A stretch of 64,000 bases of DNA from Acridotheres tristis (lineage: Eukaryota; Chordata; Aves; Passeriformes; Sturnidae). Under the pieces are notes generated by a model. The model was not told the origin of the DNA and ran no database searches. It worked only from the letters and a program-made list of their open reading frames with translations. Below are positions 13,301-23,800 of the stretch, piece after piece. The DNA is taken from positions 248,001 through 312,000 of the forward strand of contig CM072904.1 of assembly GCA_037013685.1 (NCBI GenBank), written 5' to 3'. The number at the start of each line of letters is the position of its first letter. Position 1 is the first letter of the stretch. Position numbers and translations under genes: made by a program.

Positions 13301-14463
13301 TGCCCGGCGTCGGCCGCGCCGGGAGCCAGAGCAGGGAAACAATATCAGATCCGCAAACAATGCTGGGAGCCAGGAGGCCCTTCCCGGCTCCTGCACCAGC
13401 GAAGCGGAAAGCACCTGCCCGAGACAGGCCGTACCTAGGCAGGGACACGGCAGCTCCTCGGGGCGGGCAGCCACAGCCTTCCCCGCGGGCAGCAACGGGG
13501 CTTGGGGCTGGCTGGGGTTTTTGGGCCGTTGTTTGTGCCCATCACAGCCCCGCGCACCCCAGCAGTGGCCACGGAGCAAGGGGACATGGAGCATGTCCAG
13601 TGCCAGCCGTCCCAGGAAGGGAAATGCCCTAACCCAGGCCCCGAGACTCAAATCAAACCTGAACGCCCCGAAACAGCCCTTCGGCGGACAGCAGGGCACC
13701 CTAGGGCGGTGCTGCACGGGAGGGCGCGAAGGCCACCCATTCCTTCTGCCCCGGCGGAGAGCAGAAATGTCATCGTCACTGGTGCAGCGGGGCGATGCTG
13801 CGGCCTCTCCCGGGGCAATGAGGCAGGTGGGCAAACACGGCTTCCTCCAGCGCAGCCTCCGAGGGCTCCCCGGGACGGCTCGATCACTGCAGCACCTTTA
13901 TTTTTTTCTTTATTTCGGTGTTTTTTGATGTTTTTTAATTTTTTTCCTACCAATAAAGGTGCTTCATGAGGGCCGCTCCCATGATTGTGTGCTCCTTTCC
14001 CACTCCAGGATCCACATCTGTAGGTCCCTCCAGCCCCCCCAAACAGCTGCTGGGGACCAGCCCTGCGGCGCTGCCACCCGCTGCAAGGTCCCGCTTGCAG
14101 CAGCGGGCAGGAGAGTGACGGGGAGGCGCTGCCCGTCCCCGGGGAGCCCTGCGGGGTGTGAGAAATCCCCGTGGGACTACCTCCTACCTTGCTTCCACCC
14201 AAGAACACGAACATCCATGGATGCTGATCCCTCATGGGGATGAGGATAATCGCGGAGAAGAGGGGGGCAACTGCACCAGGGTTCGGTCATGGGAGGGGAC
14301 ACGAGCATCCGCGGGGGAAGGAAGAGGACACGGACACGGGAGCAGGGGGAACGCGGAGTTACTCACCGGCACGGGCGAAGCGCAGATGGAAGGATCCGAG
14401 GGCGGCGAGCAGCAGTAGCAGCGCTCCGCGGCGGGCGGCAGCGCCCCGGGCCGCCACCATCAT
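1320..14463 (-). CDS. NPDC1: NPDC1, neural proliferation, differentiation and control 1 (5' part: coding exons 1 and 2)
   Basis: NPDC1 is a type I membrane protein of neural cells linked to growth control. Two coding exons are visible on the minus strand: exon 1 at 14463-14367 and exon 2 at 1463-1320. Exon 1 starts ATGATG; the second ATG has the better context (A at -3, G at +4). It encodes 32 residues with a Leu-rich signal peptide ending FARA and a GTGAGT donor. Exon 2 follows an ACAG acceptor in matching phase (1), ends at GTAGGT and encodes a Cys-rich segment with SLDCAL, FCPPG, CGPCLPPFQED and GRCV. These match the human NPDC1 N-terminus closely in my recollection. Intron 1 is 12.9 kb. 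Exons for the conserved acidic/amphipathic stretch, the transmembrane segment and the cytoplasmic tail were not seen in 1-1319 and should lie left of the window. About 80 residues are covered. Identity is strong; the exact start is less so. Confidence 0.85.
1685..1735 (+). mobile_element. CR1 3'-end remnant
   Basis: The stretch contains the characteristic 3'-terminal CR1 phrases: gtgggactcgataatcttc followed by atgggtctcttccgacttga, a diverged form of the avian CR1 3' end (…GGACTTGATGATCTTCATGGGTCCCTTCCAACT…-like). Only about 50 bp are clear; the flanks have decayed. Orientation is plus, antisense to NPDC1. Confidence 0.5.
2555..2602. repeat. Short tandem repeat, about 18-bp unit
   Basis: About two and a half imperfect copies of an agctggatggggcca-like unit follow one another here. 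It is a small local duplication in NPDC1 intron 1 with no evident function. Confidence 0.45.
6048..6117. repeat. Short tandem repeat, about 22-bp unit, three copies
   Basis: Three successive units of the form acacaccagccacgggtgac, acacaccaagcagaggtgac and acacaccagccacaggtgac are visible in NPDC1 intron 1. They are minisatellite-like and short. Confidence 0.6.
10185..10440. repeat. C/T-rich degenerate minisatellite-like tract
   Basis: The plus strand is strongly C/T-biased and repeats cctgt/ccagca/ccatcc phrases at loosely regular spacing, for example cctcctgtccacagcatc and cctgtccccagcacactg. No coding sense is apparent. It looks like a decayed tandem repeat in NPDC1 intron 1. Confidence 0.4.
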
Positions 14464-14620
14464 CCACAGCACGGGCACGGGCACGCGCGGGTGCGGGGCC
14501 GCGGAGGCTGCGGGCGGCGGGGCGGGGCCGGGGCGGGGCTCCGCCGCCGTTTGGCCCCGCCCCCACGTCCTGGCCCCGCCCCCTCGGCAGCCCCGCGGCG
14601 GGAGTGCTCCGGTATCATCG
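14464..14620 (-). promoter_or_regulatory. NPDC1 CpG-island promoter and 5' UTR
   Basis: The sequence just upstream of the NPDC1 start codons is very CpG-rich, with clustered GC-box (Sp1-type GGGCGGGG) motifs around 14518-14540 and 14560-14582 and no clear TATA box. The CpG-rich zone runs from about 14340, across exon 1, to about 14625, where a CR1 element begins. This is the usual form of a TATA-less broad promoter. The transcription start cannot be placed exactly. Confidence 0.6.
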
Positions 14621-14624
14621 AGCC

Positions 14625-14965
14625 GGGGATGCTCCCAGCGCTGCCCCTCAGAGCCCGTTCCAGTGCCTAGGGGGGCTCCAGAGAGCTGGACAGGGGCCTG
14701 GAGTGACAGGACAAGGGGAAATGCCTTCCCATTGCCAGAGGGCAGGGTTACATGGGATATTGGGAAGAAATTCTTCCCAATAGAAGAATGTGAGTGCGAG
14801 TGGAAAGGCCCAGGTTGCCCAGAGAAGCTGTGGCTGCCCCATCCCTGGAAACGTTCAAAGCCAGATTGGACATGGCTCTGAACAAGTGGCAGGTATCTCT
14901 GCCCATGGTGAGGGGGTTGGACTATATGACCTTGAAAGGTTCCTTCCAAGACAATGCAGTCTGTA
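14625..14965 (+). mobile_element. CR1 retroposon, 5'-truncated copy
   Basis: A recognisable avian CR1 3' region in plus orientation. Landmark phrases in order are ggacaggggcctggagtgac, gggaaatgccttcccattgc, gggaagaaattcttccc, ctgtggctgccccatccctgg and gggttggactatatgacctt, followed by aggttccttccaa near the 3' end. About 340 bp remain, with the usual 5' truncation. It sits directly upstream of the NPDC1 CpG island, in antisense orientation to that gene. Confidence 0.9.
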
Positions 14966-16709
14966 ATGCTACTTTGGGATCTGGTTATTCCCCCAGTCCC
15001 ACATGAATGACATACACTGGGAGTGAGGAGCTAGGGAATCTCATCTGTGGATCGTGTGGCTGCTGTGGTAATGTTCAGGATGATGGCTGGAGGTGTCTCA
15101 TCCCTGCCTGCTCTGCAGCTGTGGCACGTAGCTTTGAGTGCAGAGTTTCTCAGACCGCATCTGCAGCTATTGGCTTTGGATAGGGCTGTGCACTGCCCCT
15201 CCCTTACCAGTCAGAGCCACGTCCCTGGGTCAGTCCCTTGCAATCCCTTTCCATATCCTGGATGAGTTTCACATCTCTAGGGTTTGCTTTCCAACCCCTA
15301 TGTCCTCTTCAGAGTACAATTGTCCCATCTGAGTGCAGGACAGTGAGTGCTTGGTGGAGATGTGCCTCCATAACCACAAGCCCCAGAGATACTACATGGA
15401 CGCCCCAGTCATGCCAACAGCCATGTGCAGCACAGATGCCAGGTTGTCCCTGTGCGCTGCAAAGCTCCCAGACTGCCCAAGGTTTTCCCCCATGGAGTCA
15501 GAGGATGCTCTGCAAAATCTTGGCTTCCAATCTCTGGCCCCATGCTCTGGGCACAGACCCGAGGCCTTGGCAGGAATACAAATGACATCATGCTTCATGG
15601 GACCTGCTGTCTGGGATCCCGCTGGCCAAATGTGCTGCCTGATTCTCAGTGTGGGGATTCCCATGGCTGTGCCGTGCTGCGTGGCTGGGCTCAGCCCCAG
15701 CCGACACGCTCGCAGCAGGAGCTCTGTTAGAGCATCAGTGGTGCCCTAGCAGACTGTCAGCCCACTCTAAGCCTGTCCAAGGAATGCCGAGAGCGAGCTG
15801 CCCCGGTGTGGTGTGACAGGGATGTTAAGCCTGGCTCTGGAAGGAATTTCCACCTGCCCGTGGTTCCCTCTGTCACTGTGGCTGAGCAGGAAGGTGCCAG
15901 GCAGAGGTGGGTGACAGCATGGCATGGGGACAGCCATGTCATCTGCTCCCAGCAGAATAGTTACCTCTTAAATTTTCTTTATTCCTTAATTTCCTTATCC
16001 CTTTCCTCCTCTGAAAGGGACTCTGAAAAAATAAAATCCCTGTCTGGGATTTTACTTCCCCAAGAAAAAGCCGCTGTAATGGTTTAGGAATGGCACTCCC
16101 CAGTTTAGTGCTCCCTGCCCAGGACTCTCCCAAACCAGATGCTGCTCCCTCCCTCCCTCCCTTCCTGCTCTGGGACTGTAGTTTAGAATTGGAGGCACAA
16201 AAAGATGGGTTGAGATAAGAACCATTTACTGGGAACAGCACCTCTCTAGGGACCTCAGCACTCCCCAGCATCACACTCAGCCATGGGCAGGGGCACTATT
16301 TCTTCATCCAGGAGCAAGTGGTGGGTGGGGAGATGGACGGGGCTACAGGAGCCCCGAGCACAGTGGGGGTGAGTTGGGTCCTCCAGCACTGATCCATCAG
16401 GGACAAGCCAGGCTGGCAGCAAGGCGGGACCTGATCTCCTGGGAGAGCCAGAGAGGGACCCACTAAAGCCATGGTCACCATCCTGGGGGCTTGCAAGATC
16501 CTGCTGGATGAAAGCTTGGGAAACCACCTGTGCCTTACCCTGACTGCAGGCACTTCCAACCCTCTGGCAGGGATGTCTCCCTTTATTCCTAAGTTATATA
16601 CATGTAGATTGTAAAACATACACATGAATAGACATTTTAAAAGGACGAGATAAAGATTTAATAAACATTCATTTAAAAACATGATTTCATTTTGTTTGTT
16701 AATTTGTAT

Positions 16710-16756
16710 ATATTTGCACCAAATATATAATACCAAAGTATATTTGCACCAAATAT
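16710..16756. repeat. Two copies of a 17-bp inverted-repeat motif
   Basis: The 17-bp motif atatttgcaccaaatat occurs at 16710-16726 and again at 16740-16756. Each copy is itself an inverted repeat (7-bp arms, 3-bp centre cac). The surroundings are very AT-rich (16590-16760). Function is unknown; it could be an AT-rich DNA-binding site pair or a remnant of a small transposon end. Confidence 0.55.
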
Positions 16757-18815
16757 ACTTTCCTCCCGCACCCTGATGGGTTGTCCTGTGTACCCCTGGA
16801 GTTGCATGCACCCTGGCTACTCTGGAGGAAGCAGGGGTCTCCCCTGAACTCTGAGAACAGAAACTCACGATTCATTTATCCCTGGTGACACTGCTGGTCC
16901 TTTCAGCAAGCTTCACCGCTCCATATTGTGCTGTGGTCTCATCTATCAGTGTCTTGAGTTGGTGAAGGCTAAGCACAGACACAGTTGGGACTCATGGTAT
17001 GCAGCCCTTCCCTGCCACAAGGATTCCACATTCTCCCCCTCTGCCCATAAGCTCCAGAGGTGCATTCCTAGCCCAATACAGCTACACTAGGCAGGAGCAG
17101 CCAGGAACTCTCAAGTTGCTCTGGCAGTAGGATAGCAAAGGGGGGAGGGAGATTGCTCCGGCTCACACCTGTCCTGGGAATCTTAGGTAAAAAGGGATGG
17201 GAAATCCCCATTTTATTTCCAAAGGAGCTGCTGATTTTGTAGGTGTCTTAAAATGGGTTCCTCACCTAGCCCTGTCTTGTCCATGTCTTCTGGGAAGATG
17301 TAGTGCAGCCTAACCTGAGTGGGATAAAGCACGTTGGGTTCCCACTGAGAAATCTTGGCTCCATCAATCACAGGACACTAGTTTCCATAATTTTTACTCA
17401 GTAGGATTCTTACAGAGTTTTGCTTGTAGAGTAATCCCCACTGGGCTGAGGTCCGGGGAGGACACATTTCACTGCATCTGTGGCTGGATCTCCCGGCACA
17501 CACTGAGCAAAACATCCATTTCTACCCCTTTATTTACAACCAGCAGGTACCACCCTCTTGGCTCCATGTGCTGAGAGTCCTTGAACTCTTCATGAAGGGA
17601 CGTCATGTGCTCTCCCACCTACACTTCTGCCTCATCGCCATTTCACATGTGGAAAGCAGCTTCCTGTTCCCAGGATTAACTTTCAGCTCCAGAAACTATA
17701 AAGATCAGTCCACTGACAATGGTTTTCCTACTTACACATAATTTTATTGCATTAAGGGAAAGACATCTGGCTCTGCAGAGTCTGCAAGTAGAGCCCAGAC
17801 AAGGGCTCTATCCAGCACTTACCAGGAGTGCAAACAGCTGAGTATTGCTGCAGTTCTTTACACTGTTTCACCTCAGAAAGGGCTCTGCTTGGGAATAAAA
17901 GCTCTTTCCAAGGAGCCTGACAAGGCCCTCATGTAGATAAATGATTAAAGGAAAAAGGCTTACCAAGGGCATTGGCATGCCAAGGCAATGTGTAGACAAT
18001 CCATCTGGGCAGTATTTATTTCTTACGGAAGGAGTTCCCAGAATTGCTTACTGTGAGAACTCCTGTGGCCAAACAATTAACAGTGTTAAAGAATCCTCTC
18101 CTAGTCAATCCCAGAGGATGCTACATGCTATCCTTCTGCCACCTCTCTGAGAGAATGGGGAGCTGTGCAGTGCTCCACAATGATACCTGGCTTTAGGGAT
18201 GGGATGAGACCCACCTCACCCATCGAGGGCTGTACGTGCAGAGCTGGGCTCTCGGGAGCTGGCACTGTGAGTCCAAGCCAGCAGTGGGGGGCTTTCAGTC
18301 ACAGAAGGAGAGGATGCTGTGAATTAGGGACCCAGCCCCCAGGTCTCCCCAGGCAGTAAAGGGTCTGGATGTGCTGGTAAGGGGGAGCAAGAAGCCGCCA
18401 GATGTGCACTGCCTGACCAGCACACCTAGGCTCTTCCCCTGAGAGACCTGTCCCTACTGCTGGGAGGGTGGGGGTCACTCAGTGTCTCAGGTCACTCAGC
18501 TGCTTCCTCAGTGATATCTCTAACATCTGAGAATGTGGCAGGACTGTATTCTGGACATGCACAGGGCTCTCCTGATGGTCCCAGGCACTGTTAAACAAGA
18601 GCAGACACAGTAGTAGGAGAAGATCGGGGAACAGATGCAGTAGCTCCTCTCGTCCTTCCAGGTTTCCTGGCCTGCAATTGAAGATTGGTCTAAAGATCCC
18701 ACAAAATATGACAAGTCAGACCCTACCTGCACAGCTGCTGCCCTTCCTGGAAACAAACTGTTTATGCCTTTAGTGAAGATACAGAAAGGTGTCCTGCTTG
18801 CCCTCTCCATCACAG

Positions 18816-18934
18816 ATTGTGGAAGCACATGTCAAAAAAATAAAAAAATCTTTAAATTTTACAGACAAAGTGCCTGCTGGCCAATACTGCACTGGGGATG
18901 TCAGCCTCATGTTCACACTGAGAAAACAACATAA
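18816..18934 (+). other. Isolated splice-flanked open frame (possible orphan exon)
   Basis: A stretch of about 40 codons lies between a plausible acceptor (ctctccatcacag) and a good donor (ataag/gtaggt). It reads IVEAHVKK...GQYCTGDVSL...RKQHK. I do not recognise the family and see no convincing partner exons nearby, although the preceding 150 bp is also open in another frame after a ccttccag acceptor-like site. It may be chance. Confidence 0.15.
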
Positions 18935-21101
18935 GGTAGGTACCTCTGGGAGTCTGGAGGACCAGAATGGCATCCAAAGGTGACTGTGGTTCCATCAGGC
19001 TTGAAAGTGGCAAGGGAAAGCAGAGACACTAGCTTGCAGGAAATACTCTGGGTCTAACAAGAAACTGGAGTCTAAGGATCAATGAAGATGAGATACAGAA
19101 GATTTTTGAGTGCCAAACTAAAACTACTGATTTTGCAGGAGGAGCAGGCCAGGAGATGATCAGTGATTCACACAAGTCTGTAAGAACCTACTGGTGCTGA
19201 TAGAGTTGTCATCAGGTCCTTCCAGAGAGAAGGGTGGGAACATCTGCCAGGAGCAAAGAGAAGGTGGGTGCCAGGCTGAGAGGATTAAGCACCCTCAAAC
19301 AACATTTCAAGGGTTCTCCAAGAGGGAACAGGGCAACCTTGTCATGCTAGGGATGTGGTCTGCAATGCAGAGGGTCGGGGGGGCTGTGGGTCTGTCCTGG
19401 TGCCCAGCAGTTGGGTGGGGGTGTGTGAGCAGCCAACCCAAGGCTGGGGCACCTGAGCATGAATGCCATGGCATTCATGGACACACGCCTCAATGCAAAG
19501 AGGCATGCCAGGGGGATGGGAGACACCTTCAGGGATGTCGTTCCAGGCTCTGAACCAGGAAGGGAATGGAGATTGAAGGAAAGGCATGTACTCTACATGC
19601 TGGTTTGGGTTGTGATGAAGAGTAGGAGCTGGTAAACAAATGTGCAACCACAGAGGGAAGGAAAGAATCTGAGGGATAAGAGCAGGTGGGAGAGCAGTGG
19701 GCTGGTGTCTTCACATCTGGCTCGTGAAAAAGATCATAAGCAATGGCAACCTTGTGCAATGCTGCTGTAGAGAAACTCAGACAGGTACATGGAACTGCCC
19801 ATGGGAGCAGATGTTCCCAGAGTCACAGAAGCAGCTGGTGTGAGATGGGCAGAGGCAATGAAGGACTCAGGAGGAGGGAAAAAAGCATGAGCTGAGGAGA
19901 GAGGCCAGCACGAGACACTGAAAGACTAAACTGCCTTTGTAAGGAAGGAAAGGAATTTCTGCCTAAATTGTGTTGGGAGCCCATCACAGATCCCCCAGCC
20001 AGCTTGGGGCAAGGACAAATTCCCAGGAGAGAAATCCTTTCAGGAAGAATAGCTCTTTGGAGGGGCAGAGGTGCTATAATCACCTGTTTGCAACAGTCAT
20101 GCTAGCTATCCTTGGATATATGAGGACAACATAACCAGCATAAAGCGAGCTGATGGGGTGGTTGGTTTTTTTATACCTGTTCCTTTTGGTTGTTTTTTGA
20201 AGAGCTATTTGGGGAAATAACTCCAGCTCCAGTAGGCAGGAGTCAACGCCATTTGGCATAAATGGGAAGATCAATAGGGACAGATTGGTGGCTGTTGCTT
20301 AGAACAAGCACAGATTAGGAGAACTGAGGAGCTGCTTCCTGCAGCTGGGCAGGTTTGGGAAGCTGAGAATGGAAACATAAAAGAGAAAGAAAAGGTACCA
20401 AAAAATCCCTTCTAAGCACAAGGGAGAGGATGGTGAAACAGAGCTTCTCCCCTAGCAAACAAGAAGGGATTCTGGAAAGAATGGAATGTCTGCAAAGAAA
20501 GAAAAGAGCCTGTGCTGGAAGATGAAAGAGTTCAGGGAGCCTGTGAGAACGGCTTGCAGAGTTACATAGATTAAGTATTCACCCTTCAGCCACGTAGCTG
20601 GGGACAGACAGTCCTGCTGTGTCCTCAGTACAGTGCCCTGGAGGTCAGACATGTCCTGCTCCCAGTGTTCCAAGAGGACAATGACAACTTATGGCCAGTG
20701 ACAACGAGGGCACTGGGAGCATCAGGGAGGGAGGAGAGTCTTCAGAGATTTGCTGAGGGAGAGAAATGTGGCTGCATCTGGATTCAGGAAGAATGAGTGT
20801 TGTGTCTCCAGCAGTGAGGGTGCAAAATGTTTTTGTGATGAGGAAGAAGAGGGATCTGACCCCAGACATTTGCAAGGCTTCAGGGGAAAGAAAGAAAACT
20901 TGGTGGGCACAAGAGCTCTGGGACTGCAGAGCAGTCTGCCTGCCTGCAGGATCCTTGACTGGAGAGCCAGTCGTCTGGTCAGCGCAGGGGAATCTTGAGC
21001 CACCAGTAGGACACAGGATGGCCATGGGGACAAAGGGTTCCAATCTGTGTGGGAAAATATTGATGCTGTGTTGTGTTAGTGTTATGTTAGTGTTATATGT
21101 T

Positions 21102-21126
21102 ATAACACATATGTTATATGTGTTAT
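21102..21126. repeat. AT-rich perfect hairpin
   Basis: Arms ataacacatat (21102-21112) and atatgtgttat (21116-21126) are exact reverse complements separated by 3 bp. They sit in a gttatgttagtg-rich patch (21069-21135) that looks like a decayed short tandem repeat. Confidence 0.6.
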
Positions 21127-21454
21127 GTTAGTGTAGATCTTTCTGAGTGCTGCACAGGGAGCCTGCTTGAGGAGGAAGCTGAGCTGGGCTGTCAGGATGC
21201 CTGAAGAGTAGAGAGTCCGTTGGAGAAGATATGGTGCACCATGGTCAGCCTGGAGAAGCAAATCCCAGTGGGGAGATGGCTGCATCAGGGAGGAGAGCCA
21301 TTTGCTCGAGCATGCTGCTGTGGGCCACCCTGGAGAGGCAAGCCTGCAAGAGCTGGCAGCTGGAACCAGTGCCAAAAATTACTTTGACCCAGGAATCAGC
21401 TCCTTAGATCTAATGCACCAGGGTGTGGACAGGGTTTGGAATATCTCTGTGGGT

Positions 21455-21545
21455 TCGGTATACTCCTGGGTATATATTGAAAGGGGAAAGGCTCTTCTGG
21501 GCTCACAACCACCAGATCCCACAGCCAGTGGCACTTGGGGAACTC
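21455..21545. repeat. Dispersed repeat, copy 1 (left of the LTR-like element)
   Basis: This segment contains tattgaaaggggaaaggct, ttctgggctcac, accaccagatccca and cagtggcacttggggaac, which recur in the same order at 23715-23800. The flank to about 21720 includes an AATAAA (about 21673) and resembles the 3' part of an old LTR, but this is uncertain. Confidence 0.55.
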
Positions 21546-22440
21546 TGGGGCCTCATACAGTGCCTTTGCAGGATATTTGGGGTCCCAAAGTGCTCACCTC
21601 ATGGAGTAAATACAGGAGGCGTTTGAGTTCCTAAATCCATTTGTCATCACTGAAAACTTTTCCCTTTACCTAGAATAAACCTGTTCTAACTACAATTCCA
21701 TGTTCACAGAGCCTTTGAGTTGATTTGATTAAGCAGAGATGGAAAATTACCCGGCTGGTCCACTGCGAAGGTATCACACAGACACACCCAGACAAGACCC
21801 CTGGGGAGGCCATCCATCCCCAGCTCCCTCCCTGTACCCTGTGCCCTGTGACCTCTCCATCACTAAGGACATGCCAAGAGCTGGTATCCCCAGGACAGCG
21901 CTACTCTGGGCTACCAGAAAACCAGGTTCGGTTCTCTGGCACCAGTTGCTTTATTGGAAGTTGGAGGGTGCAGAGGGATGAGGCACAGCAGACCGTGTGT
22001 CTCCCCACAGCAAAACTCCCCAGCCCATGAGCCAGGGCAGGAGAAAATGTCAGAGGTGCTGTGTGAGTGGGATGCAAGTGGCATCTTCATTTCATTCTCT
22101 GATAACTGTAGGGCTTCGCAATTACATCTGCTGATCTGTTAGTCATTAGGGAATGATCAGCCAGTCATTGGCAGGGGCTGTTTGCCTTTCTGCTAATTAA
22201 ATTGCATTTGATTTGCAATGAAATCTAATGAGTCGAGTGAGCTTGAGGTAGGCTCAAGTGAAGCACAGGTCAGCTCCACAGCCTTGCTGAGTATGAAGAA
22301 CCACATCCCAGGGACACTGCCAGGAACCACCCTGTGGCACAGGGCAGTGAGGGACACCTCTGCAGGTGAGCAGTGCTGTGTTTGTGGAAGGGGCAGGGCT
22401 CCTGCTGTGCTGCCAAGCTGTGGACTTTGAGACTTGTACC

Positions 22441-23487
22441 GGTGTATTGGGTTGGCATGGCCAGGCTTTGGTAGTGGGGAAGTTACAGGGGTGGCTTCTG
22501 TGAGAAGCTGCCAGAAGCTTCCACCATGTCCAGCAGAGCCAGTCCCTGGTGTCTCCAAGGACTTGCCACTGGCCAGGGCTAGGCCAATTAGGAGTGGTGG
22601 TAATGCTTAAATATGTAATGAGATTACATATTTAAGAAGGAAGAAAAGAGGTTTTCGTGCAGTTGTAATTGTGGCCGGATAAGAGCAGAGTGAGAATATG
22701 TGAGAGGAAAGCTCTGCAGACACCAAAGTGAGTAGGGAAGGAGGGGAAGGAGCTGTTCCAGGAGCTGAGATTCCCCTTACGCTGTGGTGAAGACCATGGT
22801 GTCCCTGCAGCCCAAGGACGGCACAGGAATGCAGAGATCCACCTGCAGCTCCTGAAAGAGCTTATGTTGGAGCAGAGAGATGCCTGAGAGAAGGCTGGGA
22901 CTCCGTGGGAAGCCCATGGTGGAGCAGGATTCTGGGAGGGACCTGCAAACCTCTGGAGAGAGGAGCCCACACTGGATCAGGTTTGCTGGTAGGAGCTGTC
23001 ACCTCGTGGGGAACGCCCGCTGGAGCAGCCTGTCCTTGAAGGATTTGCCCCATGGAAAAGTGACTCACATTGCAGCAGTTTGGCTAGGACCGTTGCTTGT
23101 GAGCTAGACTCACATTGGAGAAGTTTACAGAGAACTATTCCCCATGGGAGGGACCCTGTGCTGGAGCGGGGGAATGCTCAGTCCCTGAGTAGTGTCCCGT
23201 TCCTGTCTCCCTGCACCACTGTGGAGAAGGGGGTAGAGCTGGTAAGAAGGGGGGGGAAGGTGTTTTTAAAGCTTATTTTGCTTTTCATTATCTTGTTCTG
23301 ATTTTGTTAGTAATAAATTCAATTAATATCTCTAGAGCCTGTTTAGCCTGTGACGGTATTTGACGTCCTCATCTCAACTCATTAATCCTTTGTTGTATTT
23401 TCTCTCTCCTGTCCAGCTGCAGAGGGGAGAGATAGAGAGGCTTTGGTGGGTGCCTGGGGTCCAGCCAGGGTCAGCCCACTACAGCCA
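22441..23487 (+). mobile_element. Solo LTR-like avian interspersed repeat, about 1 kb
   Basis: The stretch begins tgtattgggttggcatggcc and contains a tacatatttaagaagg box (TATA-like), a series of 35-50-bp internal subrepeats of the form ctggagcag...gaccc(a/t)gtgg (about 22780-23180), a polyadenylation-like taataaattcaattaat at 23310-23327, and an end near ccagccagggtcagcccactac. I recall this overall pattern from repetitive elements of bird genomes and judge it to be a solo LTR or LTR-derived repeat. No gag, pol or env coding sequence is present and no clear target-site duplication was found. The family name cannot be given with certainty. Confidence 0.6.
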
Positions 23488-23714
23488 GACATCCTGTGCT
23501 GGCATGGAGTGCTCCTCAGGCAAGTGCTCCTCTGGCTGCCAGCCAAGAGAGAGACCGCGAGTGCAGCCCTGACTGCTGGCTGTGGAAGGGGCAGGAAACA
23601 GACCAGGGCAGGGAGCCCAGCACGGGGCTGCTGCTTCTCTTCTGCACCTCTCCTCACAAGAGGTGTGTCTGGCATCTTCAGTGGTCTGGGACACTGGTGT
23701 GATTTCAATAGAGC

Positions 23715-23800
23715 CCTGGATGTGTATTGAAAGAGGAAAGGCTGTTCTGGGCTCATACCCACCAGACCCCAGTGGCACTTGGGGAACCTTGTGGTCTCAC
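23715..23800. repeat. Dispersed repeat, copy 2 (right of the LTR-like element)
   Basis: This is a second, diverged copy of the 21455-21545 segment, in the same orientation: tattgaaagaggaaaggct, ttctgggctcatac, accccagtggcacttgggg. The two copies bracket the LTR-like element at 22441-23487 about 2.25 kb apart, so they may be remains of an older element into which the LTR inserted. Confidence 0.55.

Larger units (their letters stand above)
1464..14366 (-). other. NPDC1 intron 1 (12.9 kb, no coding exon seen)
   Basis: This stretch lies between the GTGAGT donor of NPDC1 exon 1 and the ACAG acceptor of exon 2. It contains many short open frames on both strands, none with recognisable domains or convincing splice-flanked exons. 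Within it are a CR1 3'-end remnant (about 1685-1735), several short tandem repeats (listed separately), and unique AT-richer patches with homeodomain-type TAAT/ATTA motifs near 3345-3380, 5205-5230 and 9785-9900 that could be enhancers. A T-rich run lies at about 13898-13950. Confidence 0.6.

Noticed and set aside
13070..13834. 254-codon minus-strand frame in GC-rich DNA
   Set aside because: CpG-rich sequence has few stops; no domain, and it lies in NPDC1 intron 1 without splice support.
16296..16868. 190-codon minus-strand frame with hydrophobic middle
   Set aside because: The hydrophobic stretch comes from an AT-rich region with short repeats; no signal, domain or promoter support.
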